From: an uncultured Parabacteroides sp.
GTDB lineage: Bacteria > Bacteroidota > Bacteroidia > Bacteroidales > Tannerellaceae
DNA: 64,000 nt
Direction of reading: 5' to 3'
Assembly (NCBI GenBank): GCA_944325335.1
Contig: CALUZR010000003.1
Coordinates: 1 to 64,000, forward strand
Part shown: piece by piece, positions 1 through 8,760 of the stretch
How the letters are laid out: every line of letters begins with the position of its first letter
Numbering within the stretch: position 1 is the stretch's first letter
Made by a program: the position numbers and the translations under genes
The notes under the pieces: generated by a model
The model's input: only the letters and a program-made list of their open reading frames with translations
Databases searched by the model: none
Told to the model about the DNA's origin: nothing

Positions 1-1689
1 GTTTCCCAGAATGAAATCTGTTACATTTCTGTCGGTGGCGTCCGGTTGATGTCGGAGGTCATCAAAGTAATAGGAAAGAATGCCTATGTGCAGGTATTCG
101 AGAGCACACGTGGCATGCGTGTAGGAGATACCGCCGAGTTTCAAGGACACATGTTGGAAGTAACCTTAGGACCAGGCATGTTGTCGCGCAATTACGACGG
201 TTTGCAAAACGATTTGGATAAGATGAAAGGCGTGTTCTTGAAACGCGGCGAATATACTTACCCGTTGGATGAAGAGAAGAAATGGACTTTCAAACCCTTG
301 GCCGAGGTGGGCGACGAAGTAGAAGCAGGCTCTTGGTTGGGCGAAGTGGACGAGAACTCCCAACCGCACAAGATTATGGTTCCGTTCACCTTCGAAGGAA
401 CTTATACCATCAAGAGCCTCGTCCCGGAAGGGGAATATATCATTCATGATACGATAGCCGTGCTTTCCGATGCGAATGGCGAAGAGGTAAAGGTTACGAT
501 GGTACAGAAATGGCCGGTGAAGAAAGCCATTACGTGCTATAAAGAGAAACCACGTCCTTTCAAGCTTCTGGAGACAGGTGTCCGTACGATTGATACGGTG
601 AATCCGATCGTAGAGGGCGGTACGGGATTTATCCCTGGTCCGTTCGGTACAGGTAAGACAGTGCTCCAGCACGCCATCTCCAAGCAGGCGGAAGCGGATA
701 TCGTGATTATCGCGGCTTGCGGTGAACGTGCGAACGAGGTAGTGGAAATCTTTACGGAATTCCCTGAATTGGTTGACCCGCATACGGGACGTAAGTTGAT
801 GGAACGTACCATTATCATTGCCAATACATCAAACATGCCGGTGGCAGCCCGTGAAGCCTCTGTCTATACAGCTATGACGATTGCTGAATACTACCGGAGC
901 ATGGGATTAAAGGTATTGCTTATGGCGGACTCTACTTCCCGTTGGGCGCAGGCATTGCGTGAGATGTCTAACCGTTTGGAAGAGCTTCCGGGACCGGATG
1001 CATTCCCGATGGACCTCTCGGCTATCATTGCCAACTTCTATGCCCGCGCGGGTTATGTATTATTAAATAATGGTAAGACGGGTTCGGTTACGTTCATCGG
1101 TACGGTATCTCCGGCAGGTGGTAACTTGAAAGAGCCAGTGACGGAGAACACCAAGAAGGTAGCCCGTTGCTTCTATGCTTTGGAGCAGGAACGTGCGGAT
1201 AGGAAACGTTATCCGGCGGTGAACCCGATTGATAGTTACTCGAAGTATTTGGAATATCCGGAGTTCCAAGAATACATCTCCAAGCATATCTCTCCGAGCT
1301 GGATTGACAAGGTAAACGAAATCAAGACACGTATGCTTCGTGGTAAGGAGATTTCGGAACAGATCAACATCTTGGGTGATGACGGTGTGCCGGTAGATTA
1401 CCACGTGACGTTCTGGAAGTCCGAGCTTATCGACTTCGTCATCTTGCAACAAGATGCGTTCGACCCGATTGATGCCGTGACTCCGCTTGTACGCCAAGAA
1501 TTCATGTTGGATAAGGTGATTGCGATCTGCCGCGCCGAGTTCCAGTTTGAGACCTTCCTCGAGGTAATGGACTATTTCAAGAAAGTCATCAATATCTTCA
1601 AGCAGATGAACTATTCGGAGTACGAGAGCGAGCAGTTCAAGAAATTCAACGAAGAGTTGGATGCTTTGTTAAAAGAAAGAATGAAATAA
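1..1689 (+). CDS. atpA: V-type ATP synthase subunit A, 5' end outside window
   Basis: Catalytic A subunit of the V-type (A/V-type) rotary ATPase; hydrolyses or makes ATP in the A3B3 head. The frame is open from base 1 and the first in-window codons (VSQNEICYISVGG) match the family N-terminal barrel, so the true start lies upstream and roughly 25 residues are missing. 562 residues are visible; the family is about 585. The Walker A motif GPFGTGKT is encoded at 637-660 and is followed by the GERANE motif. It leads an operon with subunit B, whose ATG comes 13 bases after the stop. In Bacteroidota, subunit E usually lies just upstream, outside this window. Identification is firm. Confidence 0.97.
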   Translation, partial: VSQNEICYISVGGVRLMSEVIKVIGKNAYVQVFESTRGMRVGDTAEFQGHMLEVTLGPGMLSRNYDGLQNDLDKMKGVFLKRGEYTYPLDEEKKWTFKPLAEVGDEVEAGSWLGEVDENSQPHKIMVPFTFEGTYTIKSLVPEGEYIIHDTIAVLSDANGEEVKVTMVQKWPVKKAITCYKEKPRPFKLLETGVRTIDTVNPIVEGGTGFIPGPFGTGKTVLQHAISKQAEADIVIIAACGERANEVVEIFTEFPELVDPHTGRKLMERTIIIANTSNMPVAAREASVYTAMTIAEYYRSMGLKVLLMADSTSRWAQALREMSNRLEELPGPDAFPMDLSAIIANFYARAGYVLLNNGKTGSVTFIGTVSPAGGNLKEPVTENTKKVARCFYALEQERADRKRYPAVNPIDSYSKYLEYPEFQEYISKHISPSWIDKVNEIKTRMLRGKEISEQINILGDDGVPVDYHVTFWKSELIDFVILQQDAFDPIDAVTPLVRQEFMLDKVIAICRAEFQFETFLEVMDYFKKVINIFKQMNYSEYESEQFKKFNEELDALLKERMK

Positions 1690-1702
1690 ATAGATAATCA
1701 GT

Positions 1703-3022
1703 ATGGCAACAAAAGCATTTCAAAAGATATATACAAAGATTACCCAGATTACGAAGGCAACCTGCTCGTTGAAGGCGACAGGTGTCGGGTATGATGAGTT
1801 GGCTTCGGTAGATGGCAAGCTGGCTCAGGTGGTAAAGATTATCGGTGATGAGGTAACGTTGCAGGTATTCTCCGGTACGGAAGGCATACGCACGAATGCC
1901 GAAGTCGTATTCATGGGAAAGGCACCTTCGTTGAAGGTTGGCGACCAGTTAGCGGGACGTTTCTTCAATGCCTATGGTGAGCCGATAGATGGTGGCCCTA
2001 TTCCAGAAGGCAAGGAGGTCGAAATCGGAGGCCCTTCGGTCAACCCAGTACGTCGTAAACAGCCTTCTGAACTGATTGCAACGGGTATTGCAGGTATCGA
2101 CTTGAACAATACCTTGGTGACGGGGCAGAAGATACCGTTCTTCGCCGATCCGGACCAACCGTTCAACCAGGTCATGGCCTTAGTGGCTATGCGTGCGAAG
2201 TCTGACAAGATCATCCTTGGGGGTATGGGTATGACCAATGATGACTATCTCTTCTTCAAGAATACGTTTAGCAATGCGGGTGCGTTGGATCGTATCGTGA
2301 GCTTCATCAATACAACCGAAGACCCTTCGGTGGAACGTATCTTGATTCCGGATATGGCCCTATGCGCGGCTGAATACTTCGCTGTAGAGAAACATGAGAA
2401 GGTGTTGGTACTATTAACCGATATGACGAACTACGCTGATGCGTTGGCCATCGTCTCGAACCGTATGGACCAGATCCCATCGAAGGACTCCATGCCGGGT
2501 TCCTTGTATTCGGATTTGGCCAAGATATATGAGAAGGCAGTGCAGTTCCCGGATGGTGGTTCCATTACCATTATTGCAGTGACGACCCTTTCTGGCGGTG
2601 ACATTACACATGCCGTACCGGATAATACGGGTTACATCACCGAGGGACAGCTCTACCTCCGTCGTGATAGCGATGTGGGCAAGGTCATTGTGGATCCGTT
2701 CCGTAGCTTATCGCGTCTGAAACAATTGGTAACAGGTAAGAAGACCCGCGAGGACCATCCACAAGTGATGAACGCTGCCGTACGCCTCTATGCCGATGCC
2801 GCGAATGCAAAGACCAAGATGGAGAACGGTTTCGACCTCACGGATTACGATAACCGTGCGTTGTCCTTCGCGAAGGATTACTCTTCGAAGTTATTGGCAA
2901 TCGACGTGAACCTCGATACGACCGAGATGCTCGACGTCGCGTGGGGTCTGTTTGCCAAGTATTTTAAACCGGCCGAGGTGAATATTAAACAGAACTTGGT
3001 CGACAAGTATTGGAAGGACTGA
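1703..3022 (+). CDS. atpB: V-type ATP synthase subunit B
   Basis: Non-catalytic B subunit of the V-type ATPase head, 439 residues, the usual family length. It has the RecA-like fold of subunit A but no Walker A glycine loop; the region FFADPDQPFNQ (about residue 145) replaces it, as expected for B. The segment around SMPGSLYSDL is the conserved DELSEED-side region of B subunits. It starts 13 bases after atpA and is followed 18 bases later by atpD, so it is part of one transcription unit. Residues at the C terminus (KYFKPAEVNIKQ) are typical of Bacteroidota members. Confidence 0.97.
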   Translation: MATKAFQKIYTKITQITKATCSLKATGVGYDELASVDGKLAQVVKIIGDEVTLQVFSGTEGIRTNAEVVFMGKAPSLKVGDQLAGRFFNAYGEPIDGGPIPEGKEVEIGGPSVNPVRRKQPSELIATGIAGIDLNNTLVTGQKIPFFADPDQPFNQVMALVAMRAKSDKIILGGMGMTNDDYLFFKNTFSNAGALDRIVSFINTTEDPSVERILIPDMALCAAEYFAVEKHEKVLVLLTDMTNYADALAIVSNRMDQIPSKDSMPGSLYSDLAKIYEKAVQFPDGGSITIIAVTTLSGGDITHAVPDNTGYITEGQLYLRRDSDVGKVIVDPFRSLSRLKQLVTGKKTREDHPQVMNAAVRLYADAANAKTKMENGFDLTDYDNRALSFAKDYSSKLLAIDVNLDTTEMLDVAWGLFAKYFKPAEVNIKQNLVDKYWKD

Positions 3023-3040
3023 CAATACAATTAAATAGGT

Positions 3041-3658
3041 ATGGCTATCAAGTTTCAATATAATAAGACGTCGCTTCAGCAATTGGAAAAGCAACTGAAA
3101 ATGCGCGAACGGTCGCTCCCCACGATAAAGAGCAAGGAGAGTGCATTGCGCCTCGAGGTGAAGCGTACCAAAGACGAAGTAGGCAAGTTGGAACTTCAGC
3201 TGGAACAAGAGATACAGAGCTACGAGCACATGGTGGCTTTATGGAACGAATTCAATCCCGACTTAATCCGGGTGAAGGACGTCTCCTTGGCTACCAAGAA
3301 GATCGCAGGGGTCATCGTCCCCGTCTTAGATGAGATACAGTTTGAGATAGGACGTTACAGCCTCTTTAGCTCCCCTTCGTGGTTTACCGACGGCATCGAC
3401 TTACTCAAGCAGTTGGCACGCACGGGTATCGAGGCCGAGTTCTCTTCTATGAAGCTGGAGTTGTTGGAACATGCCCGGAAGAAGACCACACAGAAGGTGA
3501 ACCTTTTCGAGAAGGTACAGATTCCGGGGTACAAAGACGCGATCCGTAAGGTAAAGCGTTTTATGGAGGATGAGGAGAGCCTCTCTAAGTCTTCACAGAA
3601 GATCATGAGGGCGAACCAAGAGAAACGTAAAGCAAAGACAGAGGAGGCAAGCGTATGA
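3041..3658 (+). CDS. atpD: V-type ATP synthase subunit D
   Basis: Central-stalk subunit D of the V-type ATPase (functional counterpart of F-type gamma). 205 residues, predicted to be a long antiparallel coiled coil: heptad-like charged/leucine stretches at about residues 8-60 and 125-195. The stop codon overlaps the start of subunit I (ATGA at 3655-3658), which implies translational coupling. The name atpD here follows the V-type convention and must not be confused with F-type beta. Confidence 0.93.
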   Translation: MAIKFQYNKTSLQQLEKQLKMRERSLPTIKSKESALRLEVKRTKDEVGKLELQLEQEIQSYEHMVALWNEFNPDLIRVKDVSLATKKIAGVIVPVLDEIQFEIGRYSLFSSPSWFTDGIDLLKQLARTGIEAEFSSMKLELLEHARKKTTQKVNLFEKVQIPGYKDAIRKVKRFMEDEESLSKSSQKIMRANQEKRKAKTEEASV

Positions 3659-5472
3659 TTGTCAAGATGAGTAAATATGCCTTCATGGTATATCATAAGG
3701 AATACGACGCTTTCCTGCAAGAATTGCGGGAATTGGGTGTCTTGCATGTCAAGGAGATCAACTCCATTAAGGACCATGACGGCCTGCAATCGTTGCTCGC
3801 CGAGCGGAAGCGCCTTGATGCAGCAGTGCGCTTCTCGGCGGCCCGCAACAAGCAGTCGTACGAGACCGTCTATCCCGCCGGTAACGTGGATAAGGAAAAG
3901 GGTCTACAGATGGCCGCACATTTGGAGGATCTACAGGAAAAGATGCACCGCCTCATGACCCGGAAGGCCGCCCTCGAGAAGGACATGGCCTACATGGAAA
4001 TATGGGGGGACTTCGACTTCACGAATATCCGCCTTCTTCGCGAGGCAGGATATGCGGTGGACTTCTATAGCTGCCCTACGTCGCACTACGAACCGAAGTG
4101 GGGCGAGGAGTATAATGCATTCTTGGTAAACAATGTTCAATCCATCACGTACTTCGTCACCGTGACCAAGGTAGGTACTCCTATCGAGATCGATGCCGAA
4201 CGTGCTAAGATGCCGGGTAAGGGACTCAAAGAGCTGCAGGACGATTATCTACATTTGGAAGTAGAGATCAATGGCTTAGATATGGCTATCGACGCCTACG
4301 CGGCCCTTCATTACAACGATATGATAGAGGCAGACAAGCTCATTCAAGATGAGTTTAACTACCTCAACGCATGGGCGCAGACAGACCACGAGGCCGAGGA
4401 CCGCTTGCTCATCTTGGAGGGCTTCGTCCCCACTGCGGAGGCGCAATCCCTCGAGAACGCACTCTCCGCCAAGGGTTATTATTACCTGCCATTGGAGATC
4501 AAGGAGGAGGAGCCCGTCCCCATTAAGCTGCACAACGATGCCTTCTCGCGTCTCTTCGAGCCTATCACACGAATGTTCTCCCTCCCGAACTATACGGAGT
4601 TCGACCCGACCCCCTTCTTCGCCCCCTTCTTCATGCTCTTCTTTGGGCTATGCTTTGGTGATGGTGGGTATGGGTTGCTGGTCATATTGGTCTGCGCTTA
4701 CTTCAAAAGGAAGGCGAGCCCGCAGGTCAAGGACTACCTCTCTCTCTTCCAATACTTCGGATTGGCAGCACTCATCGTGGGTACCTGCACAGGGTCTATA
4801 TTCGGTGTGGCGCTGGCTACCGTACCGGCGTTGGCCGCAGTCAAGGACTACTTCGTCAGCAGTGATAACCTGATGACCTTCTCCATCATTATTGGGTTGG
4901 TACAGATCGTCTTCGGAAAGACGGTGGCGGCCCTAAAGACCATGCAGCAGCGGGGCACGAAGTACGGCATCGCCCCCATGGCGTGGGTCTTCGTCATCAT
5001 CGCCTTACTCGTGGCATTGGGTCTCCCGATGCTCAGCGTCCAGCTTCCTTCATTACTGGTAAACGTATGCTTCGGCATCGCAGGGTTGGGCCTCCTCGTG
5101 GCCTTCCTCTACAACTCGCCGGGGAAGAACGTCTTCCTCAACCTTGGGACAGGACTCTGGAACACGTACAACATGGCCTCTGGTCTGCTGGGGGATACCC
5201 TCTCGTATATTCGTCTCTTCGCTATCGGGCTCACCGGGTCCATCCTGGGCGGTGTCTTTAACTCGCTGGCGATAGACATGACGGAGGGCATGAACATCTT
5301 CCTGCGCATCATCGTCATGCTCCTTATACTCGTATTGGGACATGCCATCAACTTTGGTCTTTGCACCATAAGCTCCCTGGTACACCCCTTACGTTTGATA
5401 TTCGTTGAATACTATAAGAATGCCGAGTTCGAAGGTGGCGGTAAGGATTACCGGCCCTTCAAGAAGGCTTAA
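3655..5472 (+). CDS. atpI: V-type ATP synthase subunit I
   Basis: Membrane stator subunit I (subunit a equivalent) that forms the ion half-channels next to the K ring. 605 residues: a hydrophilic N-terminal half with coiled-coil character (about 1-300) and a C-terminal half with seven or so membrane segments starting near residue 315 (FFAPFFMLFFGLCFGDGGYG). The conserved loop with Arg/Thr-rich SYIRLFAIGL lies near residue 520. Starts inside the subunit D stop codon (4-base overlap). Confidence 0.95.
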   Translation: MIVKMSKYAFMVYHKEYDAFLQELRELGVLHVKEINSIKDHDGLQSLLAERKRLDAAVRFSAARNKQSYETVYPAGNVDKEKGLQMAAHLEDLQEKMHRLMTRKAALEKDMAYMEIWGDFDFTNIRLLREAGYAVDFYSCPTSHYEPKWGEEYNAFLVNNVQSITYFVTVTKVGTPIEIDAERAKMPGKGLKELQDDYLHLEVEINGLDMAIDAYAALHYNDMIEADKLIQDEFNYLNAWAQTDHEAEDRLLILEGFVPTAEAQSLENALSAKGYYYLPLEIKEEEPVPIKLHNDAFSRLFEPITRMFSLPNYTEFDPTPFFAPFFMLFFGLCFGDGGYGLLVILVCAYFKRKASPQVKDYLSLFQYFGLAALIVGTCTGSIFGVALATVPALAAVKDYFVSSDNLMTFSIIIGLVQIVFGKTVAALKTMQQRGTKYGIAPMAWVFVIIALLVALGLPMLSVQLPSLLVNVCFGIAGLGLLVAFLYNSPGKNVFLNLGTGLWNTYNMASGLLGDTLSYIRLFAIGLTGSILGGVFNSLAIDMTEGMNIFLRIIVMLLILVLGHAINFGLCTISSLVHPLRLIFVEYYKNAEFEGGGKDYRPFKKA

Positions 5473-5531
5473 CGGGGCAACCCACAAACAAGAACAAGAA
5501 CAAAGTAATAACATTAAAAACATTCATCATT

Positions 5532-5984
5532 ATGGAACCTATTTTATTAGCTTACTTAGGAATTGCATTTATGACAGGTTTAACCTTCATTGGTAGTAGT
5601 TATGGAGTCACGATCACGGGTAATGCTGTGGTCGGGGCGATGAAGAAGAACCCCGATGCCCTCGGGTCGTATATCGGCTTGAGCGCGCTCCCTTCGTCGC
5701 AAGGGTTGTATGGCTTCGTGGGGTACTTTATGATGCAACCGTTCGTCACGGCCGACATCTCCTTACTCAACGCGATCGCCATCTTCGCGGCCGGTTTAGT
5801 CCTTGGTTTTTCAGGTCTGATCTCGGCTATTCGTCAGGGGCAAGTCTGCGCTAACGGTATCGCGGCGATAGGTGCTGGTCACAATGCCTTCGGGTCCACG
5901 ATGGTCATGGCCGTCTTCCCCGAGCTCTACGCCATCTTAGGTCTTCTTGTCACGATCTTGATAAGCACGAGTCTTGCCGCTTAA
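5532..5984 (+). CDS. atpK: V-type ATP synthase subunit K (proteolipid)
   Basis: Rotor-ring proteolipid with four membrane helices arranged as two hairpins, 150 residues as usual for V-type K. The essential ion-binding carboxylate is visible as Glu131 in FPELYAILGLL in the last helix; in the first hairpin the matching motif is ALPSSQGLYG, which has Gln rather than Glu, so one ion site per subunit is expected. It is the last gene of the operon, followed by two hairpins at 6020-6050 and 6080-6143. Na+ or H+ specificity cannot be read with confidence. Confidence 0.95.
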   Translation: MEPILLAYLGIAFMTGLTFIGSSYGVTITGNAVVGAMKKNPDALGSYIGLSALPSSQGLYGFVGYFMMQPFVTADISLLNAIAIFAAGLVLGFSGLISAIRQGQVCANGIAAIGAGHNAFGSTMVMAVFPELYAILGLLVTILISTSLAA

Positions 5985-6019
5985 GGCTCAATTAATTCAT
6001 TATTCACTCATAAAGGTAT

Positions 6020-6050
6020 CCCCGGGAATCGCTCATTTAGATTCTCGGGG
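6020..6050 (+). terminator. hairpin after V-ATPase operon
   Basis: 11-bp stem (CCCCGGGAATC with GATTCTCGGGG, one G-T pair) and 9-nt loop, 35 bases after the atpK stop. No clear T run follows, so it may be a stability hairpin as much as a terminator. Confidence 0.6.
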
Positions 6051-6079
6051 ATTAATGTATATGGACTTGTCCAATTAAT

Positions 6080-6143
6080 AATTAAAAGGTAACAATTAAC
6101 AACGAGAAGGACCCTCTTCGTTGTTCATTGTTACCTTTTAATT
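6080..6143. terminator. long inverted repeat between convergent atpK and HU-HIG genes
   Basis: Perfect 16-bp arms AATTAAAAGGTAACAA (6080-6095) and its complement (6128-6143), with an inner 8-bp stem AACAACGA/TCGTTGTT. It lies 6 bases beyond the stop codon of the minus-strand gene and after the V-ATPase operon, so it can serve both directions. Its AT-rich words resemble the loops of the other long hairpins in this window. Confidence 0.7.
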
Positions 6144-6148
6144 TTTAA

Positions 6149-6886
6149 TTATATGAGTGTGATTTGAGTGTCATATTCAATCACTCTTTCCTCTTCGAGG
6201 ACACCTTCTTCCTCATCATAATAGGTCTTGAAGCGGAGGATATATTTCCCTTCGGCCAACTCGTTTACCATCTTGAATATCACCTTCTCAGGATTATTGA
6301 TGGTAATCGACGCTGCCTGAATGGTCTCGATCACACCTAACTCTGATTCCATCTCAATAATACCCTTACTTACGCCATCCTTAGCCAGCACCATGATACC
6401 TCTACCATCCACTTCCGCATAGCTATCACGCTTCACCTGGTTAGGTGTCTTAGACAAGAGGTCGCATACCGCCGTGATGGCTGGGCCTTCTCCTGTACTA
6501 TCCTTACCAATCATCATACTTACACTCTTAGCTGCATCCTTCATGGCCTGCTTCGGAGTAAATACAATCTTTGGAGTCTTGAGTGCCTTTGTAACGGTTA
6601 CGTCCTCCTTCTTGCTCATCATCTTGGATGGTACAACAATTCGGATAGCACCTAACTCTCCTAAATCAACATTCCTACCTTCGGATAATGCCTCACATAT
6701 AATATGAGTCATACTACTAAGTGCATTTTTCACGTCACCAGTAGTTAGCGAAGTTTCCCTTTCAATACGCTTTAAAAGTGTATCGATGGTCATTTTGTCT
6801 TGAGTTACTGGATATGCATAATAAACAGTCTCTCCTTTACGATCGCCCAATGGCAATACTTTTGTCTTTACCTCAAATTTCAACAT
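6149..6886 (-). CDS. HU-like DNA-binding protein with Ig-like tail (HU-HIG/DUF4469 type), copy 1
   Basis: 245 residues. The N-terminal half (about 1-125) has the HU-HIG pattern found in Bacteroidota: an extended strand, then helices (TIDTLLKRIERETSLTTGDVKNALSSM) and the turn GRNVDLGELGAIRI that corresponds to the HU beta-arm start. The C-terminal half (about 135-245) fits the DUF4469 Ig-like fold, ending GKYILRFKTYYDEEE. Nucleoid or regulatory binding is the family expectation; targets are unknown. Its own minus-strand promoter is at 7103-7110, giving a 5' leader of about 210 bases that contains the AGTCACCGTGACT array. Two paralogues lie at 40743 and 47047. Confidence 0.8.
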   Translation of the reverse strand: MLKFEVKTKVLPLGDRKGETVYYAYPVTQDKMTIDTLLKRIERETSLTTGDVKNALSSMTHIICEALSEGRNVDLGELGAIRIVVPSKMMSKKEDVTVTKALKTPKIVFTPKQAMKDAAKSVSMMIGKDSTGEGPAITAVCDLLSKTPNQVKRDSYAEVDGRGIMVLAKDGVSKGIIEMESELGVIETIQAASITINNPEKVIFKMVNELAEGKYILRFKTYYDEEEGVLEEERVIEYDTQITLI

Positions 6887-6965
6887 GATCTTAAAAAATT
6901 AGTTTGTTAAATTATGAATGAAATCCTTTATATATCTCATTAAAAAATCACCTTAAATAAGCACG

Positions 6966-7098
6966 AGTCACCGTGACTTACCCCAATTGTAAGTCACCGT
7001 GACTTACCATTGCAAGTCACCGTGACTCGTGACTGCAAGTCACGGTGACTTATAACAACGAGTCACGGTGACTTGTATTCACGACTCACAGTGATTCG
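6966..7098. repeat. array of 13-bp palindromes, 23-bp period
   Basis: Five good copies of AGTCAC(C/G)GTGACT start at 6966, 6992, 7015, 7038 and 7061 (spacing 26, 23, 23, 23), and a decayed sixth lies at about 7083-7098. The first three have C at the centre and the next two G. The array lies in the predicted 5' leader of the HU-HIG gene, between its promoter and its start codon. Confidence 0.9.
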
Positions 7099-7102
7099 TA
7101 TG

Positions 7103-7110
7103 CAAAGGTA
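7103..7110 (-). promoter_or_regulatory. -7 element of HU-HIG copy 1
   Basis: TACCTTTG on the minus strand, matching TAnnTTTG of Bacteroidota promoters. It lies directly upstream of the palindrome array, so the array would be transcribed. Confidence 0.6.
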
Positions 7111-7140
7111 TAATATACCTATGAAACCACCAAATAAATA

Positions 7141-7187
7141 CCTACTTTTTTTACCCATTATGAGGCATTTATGAGAAAAAAAGTAGG
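7141..7187. terminator. perfect hairpin CCTACTTTTTTT
   Basis: 12-bp perfect arms (7141-7152 and 7176-7187) around a 23-nt loop, 60 bases after the stop of the glutaredoxin-like gene on the minus strand. Together with the array at 6966 and the promoter at 7103 this accounts for the 362-base gap 6887-7248; the rest is AT-rich without visible genes. Confidence 0.6.
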
Positions 7188-7248
7188 TCAAAATAGTGAG
7201 TATTCTTGCAATTTAATGATTTAATACAAATATGAATACTTATTTATA

Positions 7249-7551
7249 TTAACAACCCGTCCCATCCAAGCTACATGTAGGCCCTTCATCCTCCTTCGCG
7301 CAAGGTTTCAACCCCGCCTCTTCAGGAGTCAAAGTAACCGTTCCATCTTCCAAGAGGAAGCAAGGAATACCGATGGAGCCGGTCCATTTACACTCATCGA
7401 ATAGGGGGTTATTGTCTCGCAATCGGAGGAACTCTTTGAGGTATTTCACATGCGTACCGATATCGACGAGCTCATACTTCGCGTTTCCCTTCACCTGTTC
7501 TTCTACCTGCGTGCAGTCGGGGCACGTACCCATACCATAAATCTTAATCAT
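7249..7551 (-). CDS. glutaredoxin-related protein
   Basis: 100 residues with a thioredoxin/glutaredoxin fold start (MIKIYGMGTCPDC): redox pair Cys10 and Cys13, the cis-proline loop at GSIGIPCF. Length and motif fit the Bacteroidota glutaredoxin-like family; glutathione or another thiol as partner is not evident. The C-terminal tail carries three more cysteines (PCAKEDEGPTCSLDGTGC), which could bind metal or form a second redox pair. Single gene with its own promoter (TACCTTTG at 7581-7588, minus strand). Confidence 0.8.
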   Translation of the reverse strand: MIKIYGMGTCPDCTQVEEQVKGNAKYELVDIGTHVKYLKEFLRLRDNNPLFDECKWTGSIGIPCFLLEDGTVTLTPEEAGLKPCAKEDEGPTCSLDGTGC

Positions 7552-7580
7552 GACTTTTCCTTATTATATATATGTATATA

Positions 7581-7588
7581 CAAAGGTA
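7581..7588 (-). promoter_or_regulatory. -7 element of glutaredoxin-like gene
   Basis: TACCTTTG on the minus strand, 30 bases before the start codon at 7551. Confidence 0.55.
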
Positions 7589-7673
7589 GGAAAATTATAA
7601 ATGAAGAATGAAGAATGAAGAATTAAAATGGAAACTTTTAATGGAAAAGGATGATAATATGCGATTATTTTCT

Positions 7674-7681
7674 TACCTTTG
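7674..7681 (+). promoter_or_regulatory. -7 element of metF
   Basis: TACCTTTG, 26 bases before the ATG at 7707. It rules out the in-frame upstream ATGs at 7608-7659 as starts. A 7-bp repeat (ATGAAGA three times, 7601-7621) precedes it. Confidence 0.6.
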
Positions 7682-7706
7682 CCCTAATAACTTAAATAGG
7701 AACATC

Positions 7707-8657
7707 ATGAGCGTCATTGATTCAATTAACAATAGCAGCGGGACGGCGTTTACTTTTGAGATTCTGCCACCCCTCAAGGGGAACAGCATCCAGAAGGTAT
7801 ATAATGTGATCGACAAGCTGCGCGAGTTCGAGCCAAAGTACATCAACATTACCTCGCATCATAGCGAGTATATCTATAAGCCGCAACCCGATGGTAGCCT
7901 CCGGAAGGTGAATATTCGTAAGCGGCCGGGGTCGGTCGCCATAGCCGCTGCCATTCAGAATAAGTATGGGATTCCGGCGGTGCCTCATATTATATGTAAG
8001 GGGTTCACGAAGGAGGAGACTGAGTATGCCCTTATAGATTTGAACTTCCTCGGCGTACACAACCTGTTGCTCCTGCGCGGGGACGTGAAGACGCTCGAAG
8101 TAGAACGGCAACCGGAGCTCTACCACCAGCATGCCACCGACCTACAACAACAGGTGAACCAGTTCAACGAAGGGATCCTACTCGATGGCTCGCCTATCGA
8201 GGGTATCGATACACCATTCTCTTATGGGATGGCCTGCTATCCAGAGAAACATGAGGAAGCCCCGAACATGGAGTCGGACCTAAGGTATGCGAAGATGAAG
8301 GTCGCGAACGGGGCCAGTTACCTCGTCACGCAGATGTTCTTCGACAACACGAAGTACTATGATTTCGTCTCACGATGCCGTGCCGAAGGGATCCAAGTAC
8401 CCATCATCCCGGGCATCAAACCGATTGTGTTCTGCAACCAGCTAACGGTCCTACCCCGCGTGTTCCATTCAGACATACCCGAGCCCTTCGCGGCCGAGCT
8501 TCGCAAATGTAAAACAGACGAGGAGGCGAAGGAAGTAGGGGTGGAATGGTGCATCACACAGTGTAAGGACCTGATGGCACACAACGTCCCCAGTCTCCAC
8601 TTCTATACGATGATGGCTTCGGATAGCGTTAGAAGAGTAGCAAAGGCGATTTACTAA
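7707..8657 (+). CDS. metF: 5,10-methylenetetrahydrofolate reductase
   Basis: FAD-dependent reduction of methylene-THF to methyl-THF, the methyl donor for methionine synthesis. 316 residues from the chosen ATG, normal for MetF. Visible motifs: FTFEILPP with the catalytic Glu18, the folate-binding NLLLLRGD, and PHIICKG. The start at 7707 was chosen because earlier in-frame ATGs overlap the promoter element and the upstream peptide is not conserved in type. It converges on the CocE-like gene, with a long hairpin between them. Confidence 0.93.
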   Translation: MSVIDSINNSSGTAFTFEILPPLKGNSIQKVYNVIDKLREFEPKYINITSHHSEYIYKPQPDGSLRKVNIRKRPGSVAIAAAIQNKYGIPAVPHIICKGFTKEETEYALIDLNFLGVHNLLLLRGDVKTLEVERQPELYHQHATDLQQQVNQFNEGILLDGSPIEGIDTPFSYGMACYPEKHEEAPNMESDLRYAKMKVANGASYLVTQMFFDNTKYYDFVSRCRAEGIQVPIIPGIKPIVFCNQLTVLPRVFHSDIPEPFAAELRKCKTDEEAKEVGVEWCITQCKDLMAHNVPSLHFYTMMASDSVRRVAKAIY

Positions 8658-8668
8658 GTATATAATAA

Positions 8669-8756
8669 AACACAGAGGCACGGAGTCACGGAGGCTTATT
8701 TATTGATTTAATATCTCTAAATAAATAAAACCTCCGTGTCTCCGTGCCTCTGTGTT
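8669..8756. terminator. long hairpin between convergent metF and hydrolase genes
   Basis: 26-bp arms with one mismatch (left 8669-8694, right 8731-8756), built from words such as CACGGAGG/CCTCCGTG and AACACAGAGG/CCTCTGTGTT, with an AT-rich centre that can pair further. Related hairpins occur at 44739-44814 and 53627-53708. Confidence 0.8.
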
Positions 8757-8760
8757 CAAA

